Assembly: GCA_000750105.3 (NCBI GenBank)
Contig: JPHH03000016.1
Span: 434,001 to 498,000, forward strand
Direction: 5' to 3'
From: Tolypocladium sp. Sup5 PDA-1
Lineage: Eukaryota; Ascomycota; Sordariomycetes; Hypocreales; Ophiocordycipitaceae
Length of the DNA: 64,000 bases
In this document: positions 23,148-32,745 of the stretch, in pieces
Layout: each line of letters starts with the position of its first letter
Numbering within the stretch: position 1 is the stretch's first letter
Position numbers and translations under genes: made by a program
The notes under the pieces: model-generated
What the model was told of the DNA's origin: nothing
Databases searched by the model: none
Seen by the model: only the letters and a program-made list of their open reading frames with translations

Positions 23148-24590
23148 TTCAGTGGATTCAGCTCTCAATAACGAAGCAAAGAGGGAAATTAAGGTACGGA
23201 GTAGCCAAACAACGAGAAGTGCAGCGCAATATGCGTGGAACCTCTACTACAGAGCGCAGACCCGACTCTGGTGCGTACTGCGTAGGATGGACGGGTAAAT
23301 TGACCGATTGCCTGACATGTGCTTTAATATTGCGGGCCCGCGATCGGGGAATAACTTGCAAGAACGTGCAAAGGGTTTCCAATGAGGGACGTGTCACGGC
23401 TGTGGCGCGGGCACCAAGATGATCTGACAGGCGCCGGGGGCTCTGGTTAACGAGGCACGGCTGGCGGTTGTTGGTTGCCATTCACTCGCCCGTGCTCGGC
23501 GCTCTCCATTTAGGTGTCTGCTGTGTAACGGCCTTTGCATTTAATACTGCAATGTTCAAGGTCTCTGTAGATCTTGCCAAGCCTGTCGCTGACGGTCCCG
23601 ACCTTGTCGCCATGAAAGGCATCGATCAGGGAGGAAATCACTTTTTTATTTCAACGGGCCTTCACATTGCTTCTACCATGACGTGGCCCTCCACCGCTTC
23701 AAGCATGTACCCCTGTACCCCTGAATTGTGCATAAGTCCGGGAAGGTGTAAGTTTGAACTCGGCATCGAACTGTTTCGGGACGACATTATAAACGGCCAA
23801 CAGCCTCAGCAGGGGCACCACCAGCCAGTTTCTCTGTCTGAAACATGAGCTTCCTGCTTCGTGAGCAGAATACCATGGGTTTGGCCAAGCCAGTGGCAAA
23901 ATAAGTGACTTCAATATTCGATTCGACCTCGTTGACACCACGCAGCTGCAACGCTCGCCTGTATGCCAAGCAATGTTTTGCTTCTATTTTAAATTTTTTT
24001 CCTGCAGCATAATGGTTCAAAACTAAAATGGTTCAAAATAACCACACTCCGGTTTGTATGAGCAAGGCAACGATTCACAGACGAAAGCATGCCTGTGCAG
24101 ACTGCAGCCGTTGGAGGCGAATTCACTTGCGCGGCTTCGGTGACTGACTGAGGTATTCACTGCACCTCTCGGGTACCTTGGAGCGAGCTAATAATCTGCG
24201 CTTCTCTTTATTCCTTCAACATCATCGCGTCATAGCTCAATCAGTTAATTGAGCACTTGTAGCCTTCCAATCAGTCAACTTAAACCTGCGACGGCTTTCT
24301 TATTCACCCTCTGGCTGCAACCAAGTCGGACCTTCATTCATTCTCCTTATCTCTTCCCCGTGACGAAGAGCGGCCTATGGCTGCTGCTAGCGACTCTGTC
24401 TGTTTGAGGAAGCTCCTCTTGAGCTTGTATCTCCGGTTCTTGAGCACACTCTGCCGGGCAGTCCTTTATTGAGGTAAATGCACGTTGGGTTCAACCCCAG
24501 ACTTAACAAAGTGACGCGATGTACGCCGCCGCCCAAGGTGAGCTTGCCCCCTTGCCTCAAGAGTGCGTCCTGTGACACTGGCAACTGATG
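23148..24590. other. long intergenic region
   Basis: About 1.44 kb upstream of the GT17 gene. It contains a tRNA-Gly-like relic (24226-24293, listed separately). The remaining short ORFs show no domains. Confidence 0.5.
24226..24293 (+). pseudogene. tRNA-Gly(UCC)-like relic
   Basis: The stretch starts with an acceptor-like GCGTCA, then TAGCTCAATCAGTTAATTGAGC, which is a near-perfect A box with pairing D-stem halves (GCTC/GAGC). Next comes CACTTG and an anticodon-loop-like CTTCCAATC with UCC in place. Where the B box should be (24277-24287) the sequence differs from the consensus at about five positions, mostly G-to-A or C-to-T. The distal GACGGC could pair with the 5' acceptor only if one base is missing there. 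The T arm cannot fold, so this is not a working tRNA. It could be a decayed tRNA gene or the head of a tRNA-derived SINE. Confidence 0.4.
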
Positions 24591-25202
24591 CTATTCTCTG
24601 AAGCGATCAAACATTTCCGGCGGCACCGGATCATGGCCCGTGAAGGAATGAGCGAATACCCGCCGTGGGTACCCCCAGAGGTCATGAAAGAACGCCTTCT
24701 GTGCCTGTTCGACCTGTAAGAGACCAAACGGCTTGCCGACGACCAGTAGCTTGGCAACATGGTGTTGGAGACTGGCGAGGATGGAGCTTCCTATTGGATC
24801 TGCTTCCAGGACGCCGGGGCGATACAGCGTGCGCGGCGGTTCGGACTCCTGGAACTCAATGACTTGATCTACGTCGTCCTGGGACATTCCTCTCAGTGGT
24901 GCCAAGAAAACGTTGTCGATGCAAAGGGGGCGAAGGTGGCGCGACAGAATCGCATCGTTGTGGATCCGCAGTACCTGCTCAACCAGACTGGCAAGTCCTG
25001 CAAGGCCCTCATTGCGGCTGTGGAGAAAGCCGATGTGTGTACTGTCGATTCGGGAAACTGGCGGCAGTAGGATGGGGTGATGAGTTGGCAGAGCCGCTTG
25101 AGCTCGGCGCGTCAGCCAGGGGCTGATGGTCAAGACAAGCCGACTTTGGTAGTGCCTGTTGATAATGAAGTCACAGAGGCCCTGTGGATGATTGACGGTC
25201 AA
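24591..25202 (-). CDS. doubtful hypothetical ORF
   Basis: A 203-codon open frame without an ATG near its 5' end. The first internal ATG (24887) would leave 98 aa. The amino-acid composition is protein-like and there are no introns, but I recognise no family. The 5' part runs through a tandem duplication that is also open on the other strand. It may be the last exon of a lost gene or chance. The opposite strand has its own ORFs (24759-25070 and 25077-25277), so the coding strand is not settled. Confidence 0.25.
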   Translation of the reverse strand: MTVNHPQGLCDFIINRHYQSRLVLTISPWLTRRAQAALPTHHPILLPPVSRIDSTHIGFLHSRNEGLAGLASLVEQVLRIHNDAILSRHLRPLCIDNVFLAPLRGMSQDDVDQVIEFQESEPPRTLYRPGVLEADPIGSSILASLQHHVAKLLVVGKPFGLLQVEQAQKAFFHDLWGYPRRVFAHSFTGHDPVPPEMFDRFRE

Positions 25203-25265
25203 GACAAGCCGACAACTGTGGCTGTGCCTGTTTATGATGAAATTAAAGAGCCGCTTGGTGGCTAC
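25128..25265. repeat. diverged tandem duplication, about 69-bp units
   Basis: Two adjacent units (25128-25196 and 25197-25265) both begin GGTCAAGACAAGCCGAC and share a pattern downstream. On the plus strand each encodes a unit of the form DGQDKPTxVxVPVxxExxE, and units differ in length by one codon, so the frame is kept. A third, weaker copy may follow at about 25270-25310, interrupted by a stop. Confidence 0.6.
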
Positions 25266-25337
25266 AGCCGAAAGTAGTGTAGTTCCTGTTTAGGAGGAAG
25301 CCACCGAGACCCCGGAGACGCACTATTTTACAAAGTA

Positions 25338-26429
25338 TTACGCCCATTTTCCCAACAGAGCCATGACAGCAGCACCAAGATACAGCGAGACGAGCATAAG
25401 AGCCAGGCGCTTCTTGCTATCCGTGCGGTTCGGGTTAAAAATGAAGTCCCTCGCCAACATTTCCACCAGACCAGTATAAATGAGAATCCCCGATGAGACG
25501 GAATCGAGCACACCAGAAACCACGTTGGCAGTGTACGAGCCGCCGTCGTACGTGGAGTGCAAGCCGAGCCCGATGGCGATGGAGATTGGCGTCGTCAAGC
25601 CATATGCCAGGCAAAGAGCCCACGGCATCCAGCGCAGGCGTGTCGGAAACGGAATGACGCTCAAGCGTGCTCCGATTCCAAGACCCTCAAAGGACTGGTG
25701 GAAGACGAGAACCGGGTAGAGCGTGCTGAACTCGTCGCCTGCGACGCCGAGGTTGAGGCCAATGATGACGCTGTGGAAGATGACTCCGAACTCGAGGATG
25801 AGAAAAGCGGCGATCTGAGAGTGGAAAGCCCGCTCAGTGGCCTCGGAGTCTCCAGATAGATTCTTCAACTCTTCGATGTCGTCTTTTTTCGACATGGAGT
25901 TTGGTCGGCTGAGCTCGGTACGCTTGCTCGCCTCGCCATCGTTTGTCGGAACGTCGCTAGAGATAAAGTGATCCACCGCAGCGGCGGTAACACCATAGCG
26001 CCTCTGGACGTAGTAGTCGGCGGCAAAGTCCATGCCGAAGATGACCATGACCGACGTCAGCACAATGGCAGGCGGCCAGGAGTACGAGGCCCATCCGCCC
26101 GTGAGGCCGACGCAGCTGGCCGGACCTATCTCGGTGTATGCGGGATCCAGCAGATGGATGAAGGCGGTGGCAATGATGACCCCAGAACCAAAGTAGCGGG
26201 CAAACAGGTAGACAGAGATGGGGATGCGAAGGCGGCGGATGCGCGTCGCCAGCACGGGGAAGAAGGTTGTCGCACTGGACACGACGAGGATGACGAAGAG
26301 CGCGGATATTCGCGCGCCCATTTGGCCATTGTATTGGTTCCCGCCTTGGTTGAGGTAGCAGACGATGTCTCTCTGCGATGCGGCGTCAAGATCGACCTGA
26401 TGCGGGTCAAAGGAGGAATTATCGGCCAT
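25338..26429 (-). CDS. ZIP-family zinc transporter (Zrt-like)
   Basis: Predicted plasma-membrane zinc (possibly iron) importer, 363 aa, single exon, close to the usual length of fungal Zrt proteins. Eight hydrophobic helices are visible. Helix 2 has FARYFGSGVIIATAFIHLL. A hydrophilic variable loop (about 150-205) separates helices 3 and 4. The ZIP signature in helix 4 reads HSVIIGLNLG and helix 5 has HQSFEGLGIGAR, giving the metal-binding His and Glu residues. The C-terminus ends in helix 8 with no tail, as normal for the family. Family members are induced by zinc starvation through a Zap1/ZafA-type regulator. I did not find a clear zinc-response element in the 5' region. Confidence 0.92.
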   Translation of the reverse strand: MADNSSFDPHQVDLDAASQRDIVCYLNQGGNQYNGQMGARISALFVILVVSSATTFFPVLATRIRRLRIPISVYLFARYFGSGVIIATAFIHLLDPAYTEIGPASCVGLTGGWASYSWPPAIVLTSVMVIFGMDFAADYYVQRRYGVTAAAVDHFISSDVPTNDGEASKRTELSRPNSMSKKDDIEELKNLSGDSEATERAFHSQIAAFLILEFGVIFHSVIIGLNLGVAGDEFSTLYPVLVFHQSFEGLGIGARLSVIPFPTRLRWMPWALCLAYGLTTPISIAIGLGLHSTYDGGSYTANVVSGVLDSVSSGILIYTGLVEMLARDFIFNPNRTDSKKRLALMLVSLYLGAAVMALLGKWA

Positions 26430-27513
26430 GGTGAGACTAAGTGAGCGTGCGGTTTGCGCCCGGGGATTCTGTCAAACAAAGCGCGAATGGCACGAATTGC
26501 AACTTTAAGCTCCCAGGCACGTAAACAATCTCAAGTGTTAATTCTGTTCGATATATATAATCGAAGAATGAGAACCTTGCTGTCCGGCTCAGGTCTACCA
26601 GCACATCTGATTTGCCCACCCGGATACTCGGCAGCAAAAACAATTAGCTTTGGGCTAGGCAGAGATAAAGAGGCAATAACGTTGCCGAAGTCCGATGCTT
26701 GACGCCGGGCGAAGATCCAAGACGTTGACCCTTCGTGATGCGAGCCTGCGACATGAACGGCACGGGGCCACCCTCCGCGCCATGGCATCGAGAGAGGCAC
26801 ATGGCGTACCAGAGCGATCTCCTGCAAGTGATGCGCGTTGAATTGAGGCCGAACGAGCTCATTGCGGGCCAGAAAATGCAGGTGCCAGGTGTGATGGAAG
26901 TAGGATGGTACCCATCAAGGTTCTCGATGACGACAAACTAGCGCTGCACTTACGTATATTGAGTGAGACGGAGAGAACAAGCGACCATGAAATCTTTTTA
27001 CCGCTGAGCTGATAGGCCAGAACGTAACCAGGCGTTCTGAATAAGTTAATACTGAGTTCGTTTTTCCGAAAATAAAGAAGAATTCGTATCTTGTAGTAGG
27101 ACGAAGGCCGATATGTATCACGAGCTGAGGGGACTGGCACCATCGTGACTGAATTGGCGCGAAGGATCCGTCGTAAATTGTAATACACGTTGGTGGGTCC
27201 CTCTGGGAAACCTACTTGCTGTTACCAAACCAACGGGTAAAATCGCGGAATCGGGACGACCGTACAGAGTACAACGAGCCGTGTGGTCTGCGCCTCGACC
27301 ACCATACCGCATCGATCGCTATGGCGGTAGTCCTGTACGGGAAATGCTATGCGAGCAAACGTGATCATGTTATACAAACAGTCTTAACAGATGGATACAT
27401 TCGTATATTCCCCATATCTGACAATTTAGCTCGCTATTCATACAGATCCCGTCCGCCCTTGATGCAGACTACCCTCCACATGACCACCCCAAAGTCGATA
27501 TCATCGTGCCCGC
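26430..27513. other. intergenic region, no supported gene
   Basis: About 1.08 kb containing the ZIP promoter on its left side and the 3' flank of the small wall-protein gene on its right. ORFs of 60-110 codons overlap on both strands without recognisable features. Confidence 0.5.
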
Positions 27514-27891
27514 TTACACGGCCAAAACCGCGACCGCCATTCCAAGAACAGGAGCGAGGTTCATGTAAGCCGTAGGAGCCGCTGCCCCCGCGGTAGACGA
27601 GCTCGTCTTCTGGCCCGTCGCAGTGCCGCTCGTCGAGCCGCCAGTGGTCTTGGTGCCGCTGCTCGTGCCCTCGGTCGTGCTCGCCTGGCCGCTGCTGCTC
27701 ACGGACCCGGAGCTCTTGGTGCCGGTGACCGGCGTGCCGAGCGTCGTGGGGAGGCTCGCGCCGCTGGGCAGGATGGACGTGTCGGCCGGGGGCAGGCTCA
27801 TGGGAGGGGCCTTGGTGCCGGCGTCGGACTTGTCCTGGGCAAGGGCGCCGGCGACGAGGCCGAGGGCGAGGAGGGCTCGGGTCAGCTTCAT
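27514..27891 (-). CDS. small Ser/Thr-rich GPI-anchored-type cell-wall protein
   Basis: 125 aa, single exon. A classic signal peptide (MKLTRALLALGLVAGALA, cleavage about residue 18/19) is followed by a short Pro-containing segment. Residues 50-100 are Ser/Thr/Gly-rich and probably O-mannosylated. A hydrophobic C-terminal end (APVLGMAVAVLAV), preceded by small residues, fits a GPI-attachment signal. No catalytic domain is present. Length and composition fit small structural wall proteins. TATA-like sequence (TTATAA) lies near 28014-28019, about 120 bp upstream. Confidence 0.7.
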   Translation of the reverse strand: MKLTRALLALGLVAGALAQDKSDAGTKAPPMSLPPADTSILPSGASLPTTLGTPVTGTKSSGSVSSSGQASTTEGTSSGTKTTGGSTSGTATGQKTSSSTAGAAAPTAYMNLAPVLGMAVAVLAV

Positions 27892-29260
27892 GGTGTAAGT
27901 GGCTGTGGGTTGAGGATATTGCTTTGAAGGAGTTGAAGCTCTGCACTGAGTGTCGTGCTGTGAGTTGAGTTGTCGCTGGATCGGGTCCGCGCAAGTCAGT
28001 GGCCAGTGAGCTACTTATAAGCTCCGAGGTCAACCAGACAGCAGACGTCAAATCCAGGAACAGCTCTCCCGCTCAAGGGACTGACGTAGTGGAAGTCGTC
28101 GAGCGACCTTGGCAGCATGGGTGTCAGCCCACGCACCAACCAGCTGCGTCTTCGCCGGGCGGCACGAACCGCAACGGGCAGGTCGACGGTCCCACAAGGC
28201 TGCGTCCTGACAACCATGACGTAGCGCATCGCGATGGTCCGGCGGATGGGTAGAGATGTCGTCTGCTGCCTTTGTTGTCGAATGGGTTGGCTCAAGGTTC
28301 GATGAGGTGCAGGATGTCAGGGCGGTGTGATGATGTTGAGTGGTGTTTGGGCAAGTTTGGCTACGTGTAAATGGAATTGCGGGCCGGCCGTTGAAGTCGT
28401 CGTATTGCTTTGCTCTTGGACGTTGAAACCGTTGCGCTAATCTACAGAGCCAACTACTCTCAAGACAATGGTCTCAAGCTGTTGATGTAATACCAGTATC
28501 TCCGGCAACACTGGCAACTCCCTGAAAATGCTGGGAAATCCGGAGCGATTACATGGCAATCACTGGATCGCAACATCACCCACCAATCTGCAGCTCTATT
28601 TTTGTCTACGCCGTACTCCTCTTAGTGACCCCAAAGCCATGACGCCGATCCGCCTCCCATCCGCCAGCAAGGAACCCCCGAATGTAGGGTAGGCCAGAGC
28701 CCCGCGCAGCCCAAGAAGCGAAACACCCCTTATCAATCCGACATACGGACATCAACCGCGATCCCAACGCTGACCAGCCACTCCCCCAACTCGGCGCCGC
28801 CCGACCCCCACAGCCACGCGCCGAGCTGAACATCGAGGCCACACACAGAGCGGGCCCTCCGGCCGAGCCTCGCGGACCGAAGTGGGCCCGGAGGCGCTCC
28901 CGGAAATGCCGGCGGCATCGGGCCCATTGGCTGCTTCCCGATGATGATGGGACGCCACCCGAAGCAAAAAAAGACCCGCGTCAAAAGGGTCGCCTCGGGG
29001 CCAACAGTCGGAGCCAACAAAGTCGGGCTTCGCGGGCGCCACAAAGTGGCTTTTTGCTTTTTGCTTTTAAGATGAATCGCGCAGCGCCCAACGGGGGCTC
29101 CGGCGCCATGCAGGCTCCTCCTCCCCCTCGCTCGGCCCGCGCGATGCGTGGTGTTGCTGTGCTGTTCGGTGTTGGCTGATGTGATTCTGGGCTGAGTAAC
29201 GTTGCCGTTCCGCCTCACCGAGCCGCGAGTCGCCCCAGGGAGTGAATATTAATCCAACAT

Positions 29261-29326
29261 TTGCTTCACCGCATTGCTTCACCGCATTGCTTCGCCGCAT
29301 TTCTTCGCCGCATTTCTTCGCCGCAT
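29261..29326. repeat. 13-bp tandem repeat, about five copies
   Basis: Five consecutive units of the form TTGCTTCACCGCA / TTTCTTCGCCGCA, differing by one or two substitutions, lie about 320-385 bp upstream of the GPCR start. They could be variable-number repeats or clustered regulator sites. Confidence 0.75.
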
Positions 29327-29578
29327 CGCAGCAGCCAGTCGTGGCTGCTCGCTCGCTTCCTAGGTAGGCAGGGTCGTCTCATCAAAGGCAGCGGGATCCC
29401 CCTCGAGCCTTCTCACGACCAAGGCAGAGCGTCGACCAACCGCTGCCCTTCCGCCCCCGGATGGTCAAAGGCACCTTGATGATTGGCATCCGACATCGCG
29501 ATGCTGGCACCGCAGTCTCCTTTCTACGACAAACACGCGATATCGAAACTCCCTCCTATCCCCATCGACGACCCGACA

Positions 29579-29602
29579 TAAGCTTCAACATAAGCTTCAA
29601 CC
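29579..29602. repeat. 12-bp direct duplication
   Basis: Two adjacent copies of ATAAGCTTCAAC in the presumed 5' UTR of the GPCR gene, 44 bp before its ATG. Confidence 0.7.
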
Positions 29603-29645
29603 GTCGGGACGGAGCTCGTCCGACTGCTGCTCCCGTCGCGCCGCC

Positions 29646-31487
29646 ATGCCCTCGGGGCACCATGTCCTCGACTCCGTGTCCGTTGAGGGCTGGCTCGGCG
29701 CCGGGAACTCGCTCGCGACCATCGCCCTGCGCGACCCCGAGTTCCGCAGCTTCACCCAGCACCAGCTCCATGTGCTGCGCGTGACGTCCCTCGTCGTGGC
29801 CTCGGTCAGCATCGCCGCTACCATGCTGGCCACCTTTTGGTTCGTCCGCATGAGGCGGAGCTTCCGACACGAGCAAGTCCCCCCCTGCTCCATTCTCCCT
29901 TCTTCCATCACCTGTAGAAGGGTCCTGCTAACTCGACCCTGCAGCCTCATCATCCTCATCATCCAGAGCGACATGCTCAAGGCCACCTGGTTCGTCGTCC
30001 TCTCTGCCGTCGAGCTCGCCCGCGGCGCCGTCGCCTCCGACTCGCCCATCTGCCAGGCCAGCGGCTTCTTCCTCGCCCTCGGCATCGAGGCCTGCGACGT
30101 GGCCGTCGTGCTCGTCGGCCTGCACACGGCGCTGTACATCTTCCGCGGGGGCAACGGCCTGTACCCCTACCGGCGCGCCGCCTACTGGGCCTTCGTGCTG
30201 GTGCCGCTGCTGCTCACGTCGCTGGCCTTTATCAACACGCCCGCCTTTACCAACTCGGGCCCGTACTGCTACCTGCCCGCCAGCCCGGACTGGACGCGGC
30301 GGGCGCTCAGCTGGATCCCGCGCTACGTCATAATCGCCACCATCTGCGTTGCGTACGTGAGCACCTACGTCTACGTCAACTTCCTCATGAAGCGTTTCGG
30401 CCGGGCCGAGATGGCGGGGAGGGAGGGCCTGTCGACGGCCGGCGACCCGGGACATCGGCGGCAGCGGACCGTTTCCGTCCCCCCCACGCCGTCGATAGCA
30501 TATCACGGCCTCATACCGCCGACGCCGCCGTGCGAGAACGTCTCGGCAGACCGGCGGGACCGGAAACAATATTCTCACGCACGCCCTGGCAGCCGTGGCA
30601 GCCGTGGCAGCCGTGGCACCTATGCCCTGGAGGAGCAACGATATCTGGCGTCGGTGCCCGAAAACTCCATCCAGCGGAAGATGCCCACGTTCGGCATGGA
30701 CTCGACTGTCCCCTCGCACCAGCAAGATACATACTTTTCCCATCCGAACCTCGAAGCCCGCGAGTCGTGCCAAAGTACACTGGAGGAGCTGCCGAGGTCA
30801 AGGGGCGAATCGACTCCGTATGATGTCCCCTCGACCCCGTTGCGATGCAAGCCGAGCGCGCCCCGGCACCTTTGGAACCGCTCCATGGCAGGGATGGCAA
30901 CATCCTCGCCGTCCAACATCCGCGCCATGCTGCACCGCGGCCCTCGCAGCTCCGTGTCGTCGGCGAGCGTGTTCCTCTCCCCGGCGGCCCTCGACGCAAC
31001 CGGCATGGCCAAGACGCGCGACAGGATCCGGCGCCAAATGCGCCAGCTCTTCATCTACCCCGTCGTGTACATCCTGGTGTGGATCATCCCCTTTGCCAAC
31101 CACGTCACGCCCGAGCGCAAATCGTCGTTTGGGCTTGTCCTCGCCGGCCTCATCAGCCTGTGCCTGCAGGGCATCGCCGACTCGCTCGTCTTCTCCATCC
31201 TCGAGAAGCCGTGGCGGCACCCCCGCGGCGCCAAGGGCTCGTGCTGGCGCTTCTGGTGCGCGACCTGGCCGGGGCGGCGGTCGGCCGGCGGCACAACGGC
31301 CGGCGTCGGGCGCACGCGCGAGGAGATGCTCGTGGACGGCAGGATCGCGCGCAGGCGGCGCGACGGAGAGCTCGCGGAGAGGCGGCTGCTGCAGCTGGCG
31401 CCCCATTCGGCGCGGCGGGAGTGGTGGGACGTGCCGCTCGAGGAGGCGGGGCTGAAGGCGTCGGATGATGGGGGATTCCCATGGTAG
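29646..31487 (+). CDS. Git3-type G-protein-coupled receptor (cAMP-receptor-like, nutrient sensing)
   Basis: Seven-helix receptor, predicted plasma membrane. It is related to the Git3/Gpr1 family that couples carbon signals to G-alpha and cAMP/PKA. Exon 1 is 29646-29872 and exon 2 is 29945-31487, giving 589 aa. The family segment that should read SFRHDLI..LIQSD spans the intron. It is restored only with a GC donor (GCAAGT at 29873) and the CAG at 29944, with a good CTAAC branch site. Helices 1-5 fall within residues 40-245. A long cytoplasmic loop (about 250-450) includes a short Gly-Ser-Arg repeat and Ser/Pro-rich stretches. Git3_C helices (QLFIYPVVYILVWIIPFANH, then GLVLAGLISLCLQGIADSLV) lie at about 455-510, followed by a basic tail. 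The intron is 72 bp and stop-free, so a retained form would add 24 residues. Confidence 0.88.
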   Translation: MPSGHHVLDSVSVEGWLGAGNSLATIALRDPEFRSFTQHQLHVLRVTSLVVASVSIAATMLATFWFVRMRRSFRHEQVPPCSILPSSITCRRVLLTRPCSLIILIIQSDMLKATWFVVLSAVELARGAVASDSPICQASGFFLALGIEACDVAVVLVGLHTALYIFRGGNGLYPYRRAAYWAFVLVPLLLTSLAFINTPAFTNSGPYCYLPASPDWTRRALSWIPRYVIIATICVAYVSTYVYVNFLMKRFGRAEMAGREGLSTAGDPGHRRQRTVSVPPTPSIAYHGLIPPTPPCENVSADRRDRKQYSHARPGSRGSRGSRGTYALEEQRYLASVPENSIQRKMPTFGMDSTVPSHQQDTYFSHPNLEARESCQSTLEELPRSRGESTPYDVPSTPLRCKPSAPRHLWNRSMAGMATSSPSNIRAMLHRGPRSSVSSASVFLSPAALDATGMAKTRDRIRRQMRQLFIYPVVYILVWIIPFANHVTPERKSSFGLVLAGLISLCLQGIADSLVFSILEKPWRHPRGAKGSCWRFWCATWPGRRSAGGTTAGVGRTREEMLVDGRIARRRRDGELAERRLLQLAPHSARREWWDVPLEEAGLKASDDGGFPW

Positions 31488-31810
31488 AAGCGTGGGCGCT
31501 GGTAGACGGACGAGGTTACATAGCGTCGAGCATGGTGGCATTTGATACCCCGGGATAGAGAAAACAGGCGGCGACACGCATTTGGTGTGTATATATAGAT
31601 AGGCATGTACGAAGTATATATATCCTGATTTGTGCAAAATGTCCCTCGACAGTGAGACGTCTCTATCGTGCGGTTTCGGGCTGCCCGGCCCTCCTCTTTC
31701 TACCGTGTAGCCAGCTCGCCGGCAGTCTATATCCGTATCATCCTCGCCCACCTCCGCGCCAGCGCGACTCCCCCTTTCCACAAGGCCCTGCTGCCTTTTA
31801 TCTTGCCTGT
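31488..31810. other. intergenic region between convergent genes
   Basis: About 320 bp between convergent stops of the GPCR and the amidotransferase-like gene. It has an AT-rich TATATATAGATAG stretch near 31590-31605 that may belong to a 3' UTR. No gene is visible. Confidence 0.5.
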
Positions 31811-32745
31811 CTATCCCTCGCGCATAAACTTTAGAAACGCTTTCCCAATGGCGACGCCGTCGTGGGGCACGGCCGCGCGCCGCATGCCGTCCTCGTAGAC
31901 GTCGTCGGTGAAGATGCCGACCGTGTGGCGGTTGAAGAGGATCTCGGAGATGATCTCGTTGGTAAACTCGGGGTGGCCCTGGACAGTGATGTACCGGCCG
32001 GGCACGTACATGCCCTGGACGGGGCAGAAGGCGTTGGAGCCGAGGGGGATTGCGTCGGGGGGGAAGTCGGCGACGATGTCGCGGTGCATCTGGTGGATGC
32101 GCTGGGGTACACGTCAGCGAGGCCATCTTCACTCCATTGTAGCACGGAAGCAGTCGCAGGCATCAGGGAACGCACCATCTTGTCCAGTTGAAAGACCTCC
32201 TTGCCCTTGTCCGTGAGGTCAACCTCCGTGACAGCCACCTCCCACCCCTTGTCGCTCTTCCCAACGCGCGCGCCGAGGGCCCGGCCGACGATCTGGTGCC
32301 CGAAGCAAATGCCCACGACCTTCACCCTGCCACTGTCGAGCGCCCTCTTGGTGAAGGCGACGAGGTTCTTGATCCAGGGGTCGTCGTCAAAGGCCGTGTG
32401 CCGCGACCCCGTCAGCAGCACGGCGTCGACGTCGTCGAGCGCGGGGTACGTGTGCAGCTCGTTGACGACGTCGTAGCCGGTGATGGAGGCCAGCTCGGCC
32501 AGGTCCGCGGGCGGGTCGAGCGTGCGCGCCGCGGCGCCGAGGAGCGCGGTGAAGACGCCCGTGTAGTTTGTGTAGAGCGCGCGCGTCTGCGGCTGGGGGG
32601 TGTCGCATTCGAGGACGGCGAGGCGGAGGGGCCGCTGCTGTTGGTGGCCCATGGTTGCAGATGTCGAGGCGTAGTGCCAGTGGAGGGCGACGATGGCGAG
32701 GGAGAGGAGAAGAACTGGAAAGAGGCGCCGTGGGAGGACGGGCAT
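31811..32745 (-). CDS. class I glutamine amidotransferase-like protein
   Basis: Predicted GATase1-fold protein related to the stand-alone amidotransferase/peptidase-like group, with GMP-synthase-like domain. Exon 1 ends at 32176 and exon 2 is 32101-31811, separated by a 74-bp canonical intron. The domain begins LRLAVLECDTPQPQT. The nucleophile-elbow motif is GICFGHQIVG, and the second half carries VQGHPEFTNE, so Cys, His and Glu of the triad are all present. Two starts are possible. The ATG at 32745 adds a hydrophobic N-terminal segment (286 aa), suggesting a membrane or secretory anchor. The ATG at 32652 (255 aa) gives the usual cytosolic length, and many relatives begin close to it. I cannot settle this without transcript data. 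Confidence 0.82.

Larger units (their letters stand above)
27892..29645. other. long intergenic region between divergent genes
   Basis: About 1.75 kb, presumably the promoters of the wall-protein gene (left) and the GPCR gene (right). The centre (28640-29120) is GC-rich with long overlapping ORFs on the minus strand that lack domains. The GPCR side carries short tandem repeats (29261-29326 and 29579-29602). Confidence 0.5.

Noticed and set aside
24591..25202. A complete gene call on this minus-strand ORF
   Set aside because: It lacks an ATG near its start and part of it is a duplication; kept only as a low-confidence entry.
30798..32132. A 444-codon minus-strand ORF across the GPCR and amidotransferase genes
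   Set aside because: It is antisense to both genes, Arg/Pro/His-rich as expected from a GC-rich third position, and has no domain.
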